NCBI GenBank assembly: GCA_964562175.1
Contig: CAZLRV010000006.1
Location: forward strand, 33,723-97,722
Direction of reading: 5' to 3'
Source: CAZCJU01 sp964562175
Lineage (GTDB): Bacteria > Bacillota > Clostridia > Oscillospirales > CAG-272
DNA length: 64,000 nucleotides
Shown: positions 63,766 through 64,000 of the stretch, piece by piece
How the letters are laid out: each line of letters opens with the position of its first letter
Numbering within the stretch: the first letter of the stretch is position 1
Translations under genes and position numbers: made by a program
Notes under the pieces: model-generated
Seen by the model: only the letters and a program-made list of their open reading frames with translations
Databases searched by the model: none
Told to the model about the DNA's origin: nothing

Positions 63766-63794
63766 TTGCAAATTTTGAAAAAGTGTGGTATAAT
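63766..63794 (+). promoter_or_regulatory. Promoter of tRNA-Leu
   Basis: TTGCAA, 17 nt, TATAAT with TGG in front (extended -10), 11 nt upstream of the mature tRNA. Confidence 0.82.
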
Positions 63795-63805
63795 ACCAAA
63801 ACAAC

Positions 63806-63892
63806 GCCGGTGTGATGGAATTGGCAGACGTGCCGGACTCAAAATCCGGTGGTAGCGATACCGTGCGGGTTCGACCCCCGCCACCGGCACCA
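63806..63892 (+). tRNA. tRNA-Leu (anticodon CAA)
   Basis: An 87-nt tRNA including an encoded CCA. The acceptor stem GCCGGTG/CACCGGC, the anticodon loop CTCAAAA (anticodon CAA, reading UUG), a long variable arm as in type II tRNAs, and the T loop GGTTCGACCCC are all visible. Own promoter and terminator. Confidence 0.96.
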
Positions 63893-63925
63893 AAAAAATT
63901 CAAGTCGCAAGACTTGAATTTTTTT
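63893..63925 (+). terminator. Terminator of tRNA-Leu
   Basis: AAATTCAAGTC pairs with GACTTGAATTT around GCAA, followed by a run of T. It begins right after the CCA. Confidence 0.88.
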
Positions 63926-63927
63926 AT

Positions 63928-64000
63928 CCATTGCGAAGCAATGGTATATCATCACGCGTCAGCGTGTATGTAATCACGCGAATGCGTGCATATCATCACG
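63928..64000. repeat. Array of short hairpins with 8-nt spacers (cut by window edge)
   Basis: Hairpin 1 CCATTGC/GCAATGG (63928-63944), hairpin 2 CACGC/GCGTG (63953-63966), hairpin 3 CACGC/GCGTG (63975-63988), then the start of a fourth (63997-64000). They are parted by 8-nt spacers TATATCAT, TATGTAAT and CATATCAT. Loops are 3-4 nt and differ. No coding frame runs through it in the window. Function unknown. Confidence 0.85.

Overview
The window reads as a compact chromosomal segment of an uncultured anaerobic Bacillota (Clostridia), probably a gut commensal. The evidence is sigma-A type promoters, strong GGAGG ribosome-binding sites, overlapping genes, HPr with both His15 and Ser46, FeoA/FeoB with a Cys-rich FeoB-associated peptide, RqcH, YqhQ, DUF4330 and DUF4830 proteins, AddB, and sortase-type surface proteins. 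Two runs of exactly 100 Ns (10910-11009 and 22186-22285) are scaffold gaps, so this is probably a draft or metagenome-assembled genome. I see no plasmid, phage, IS element, CRISPR array or recognisable defence system.

Layout. 1-6917 (minus): thyX (cut by the window edge), an amidohydrolase, a sugar-isomerase-like TIM barrel, an unusual HTH-cupin-acyl-CoA synthetase fusion, coaD, rsmD and uvrC. 7022-7285 (minus): HPr, with its own promoter and terminator. 7442-12968 (minus): one tightly overlapping operon running nrdR, a ComEC-like hydrolase, rimM with a long acidic tail, trmD, an O-antigen-ligase-like membrane protein and two DUF4330 proteins. 13164-18184 (minus): a NERD-like protein, an FAD dehydrogenase, gpsA and a cohesin/Big2 surface protein. 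18366-24902: a lone unknown gene (plus), then (minus) nif3-like, rqcH and a secreted pair made of a DNRLRE/C39-like cysteine peptidase and an NPQTG-anchored protein resembling IseA-type inhibitors.

25083-27462 (plus) is the ferrous iron operon feoA, feoB and a 48-residue Cys-rich peptide. 28597-36468 (plus) carries housekeeping genes: yqhQ, prmC, ddl, murI, an ASRT-family gene, an rlmL-like methyltransferase, an M29 aminopeptidase and citrate synthase. 36469-50459 mixes carbohydrate genes (GH127-like, Gfo/Idh, GH3 lipoprotein, GH1) with a HAD phosphatase, a NERD/zinc-ribbon protein, an ABC-2 exporter, a PhnP-like hydrolase, a DUF4830 protein and an ABC-F ATPase.

50514-63655 (minus): a lipoprotein, pcrA, addB, an unknown membrane protein, a QueG-like protein, HIT, mscL, alaS, a prolyl-tRNA deacylase and a low-molecular-weight phosphatase. 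The window ends with tRNA-Leu(CAA), its terminator, and the start of an array of small hairpins with near-identical 8-nt spacers.

Most genes are ordinary. The points that stand out are the secreted peptidase/inhibitor-like pair (18854-22112), the RimM acidic-tail microsatellite that also supplies repeated Shine-Dalgarno cores to trmD, the HTH-cupin-acyl-CoA synthetase fusion, an addB gene without addA beside it, and the terminal hairpin array. All function calls come from reading motifs by eye; no database search was run.
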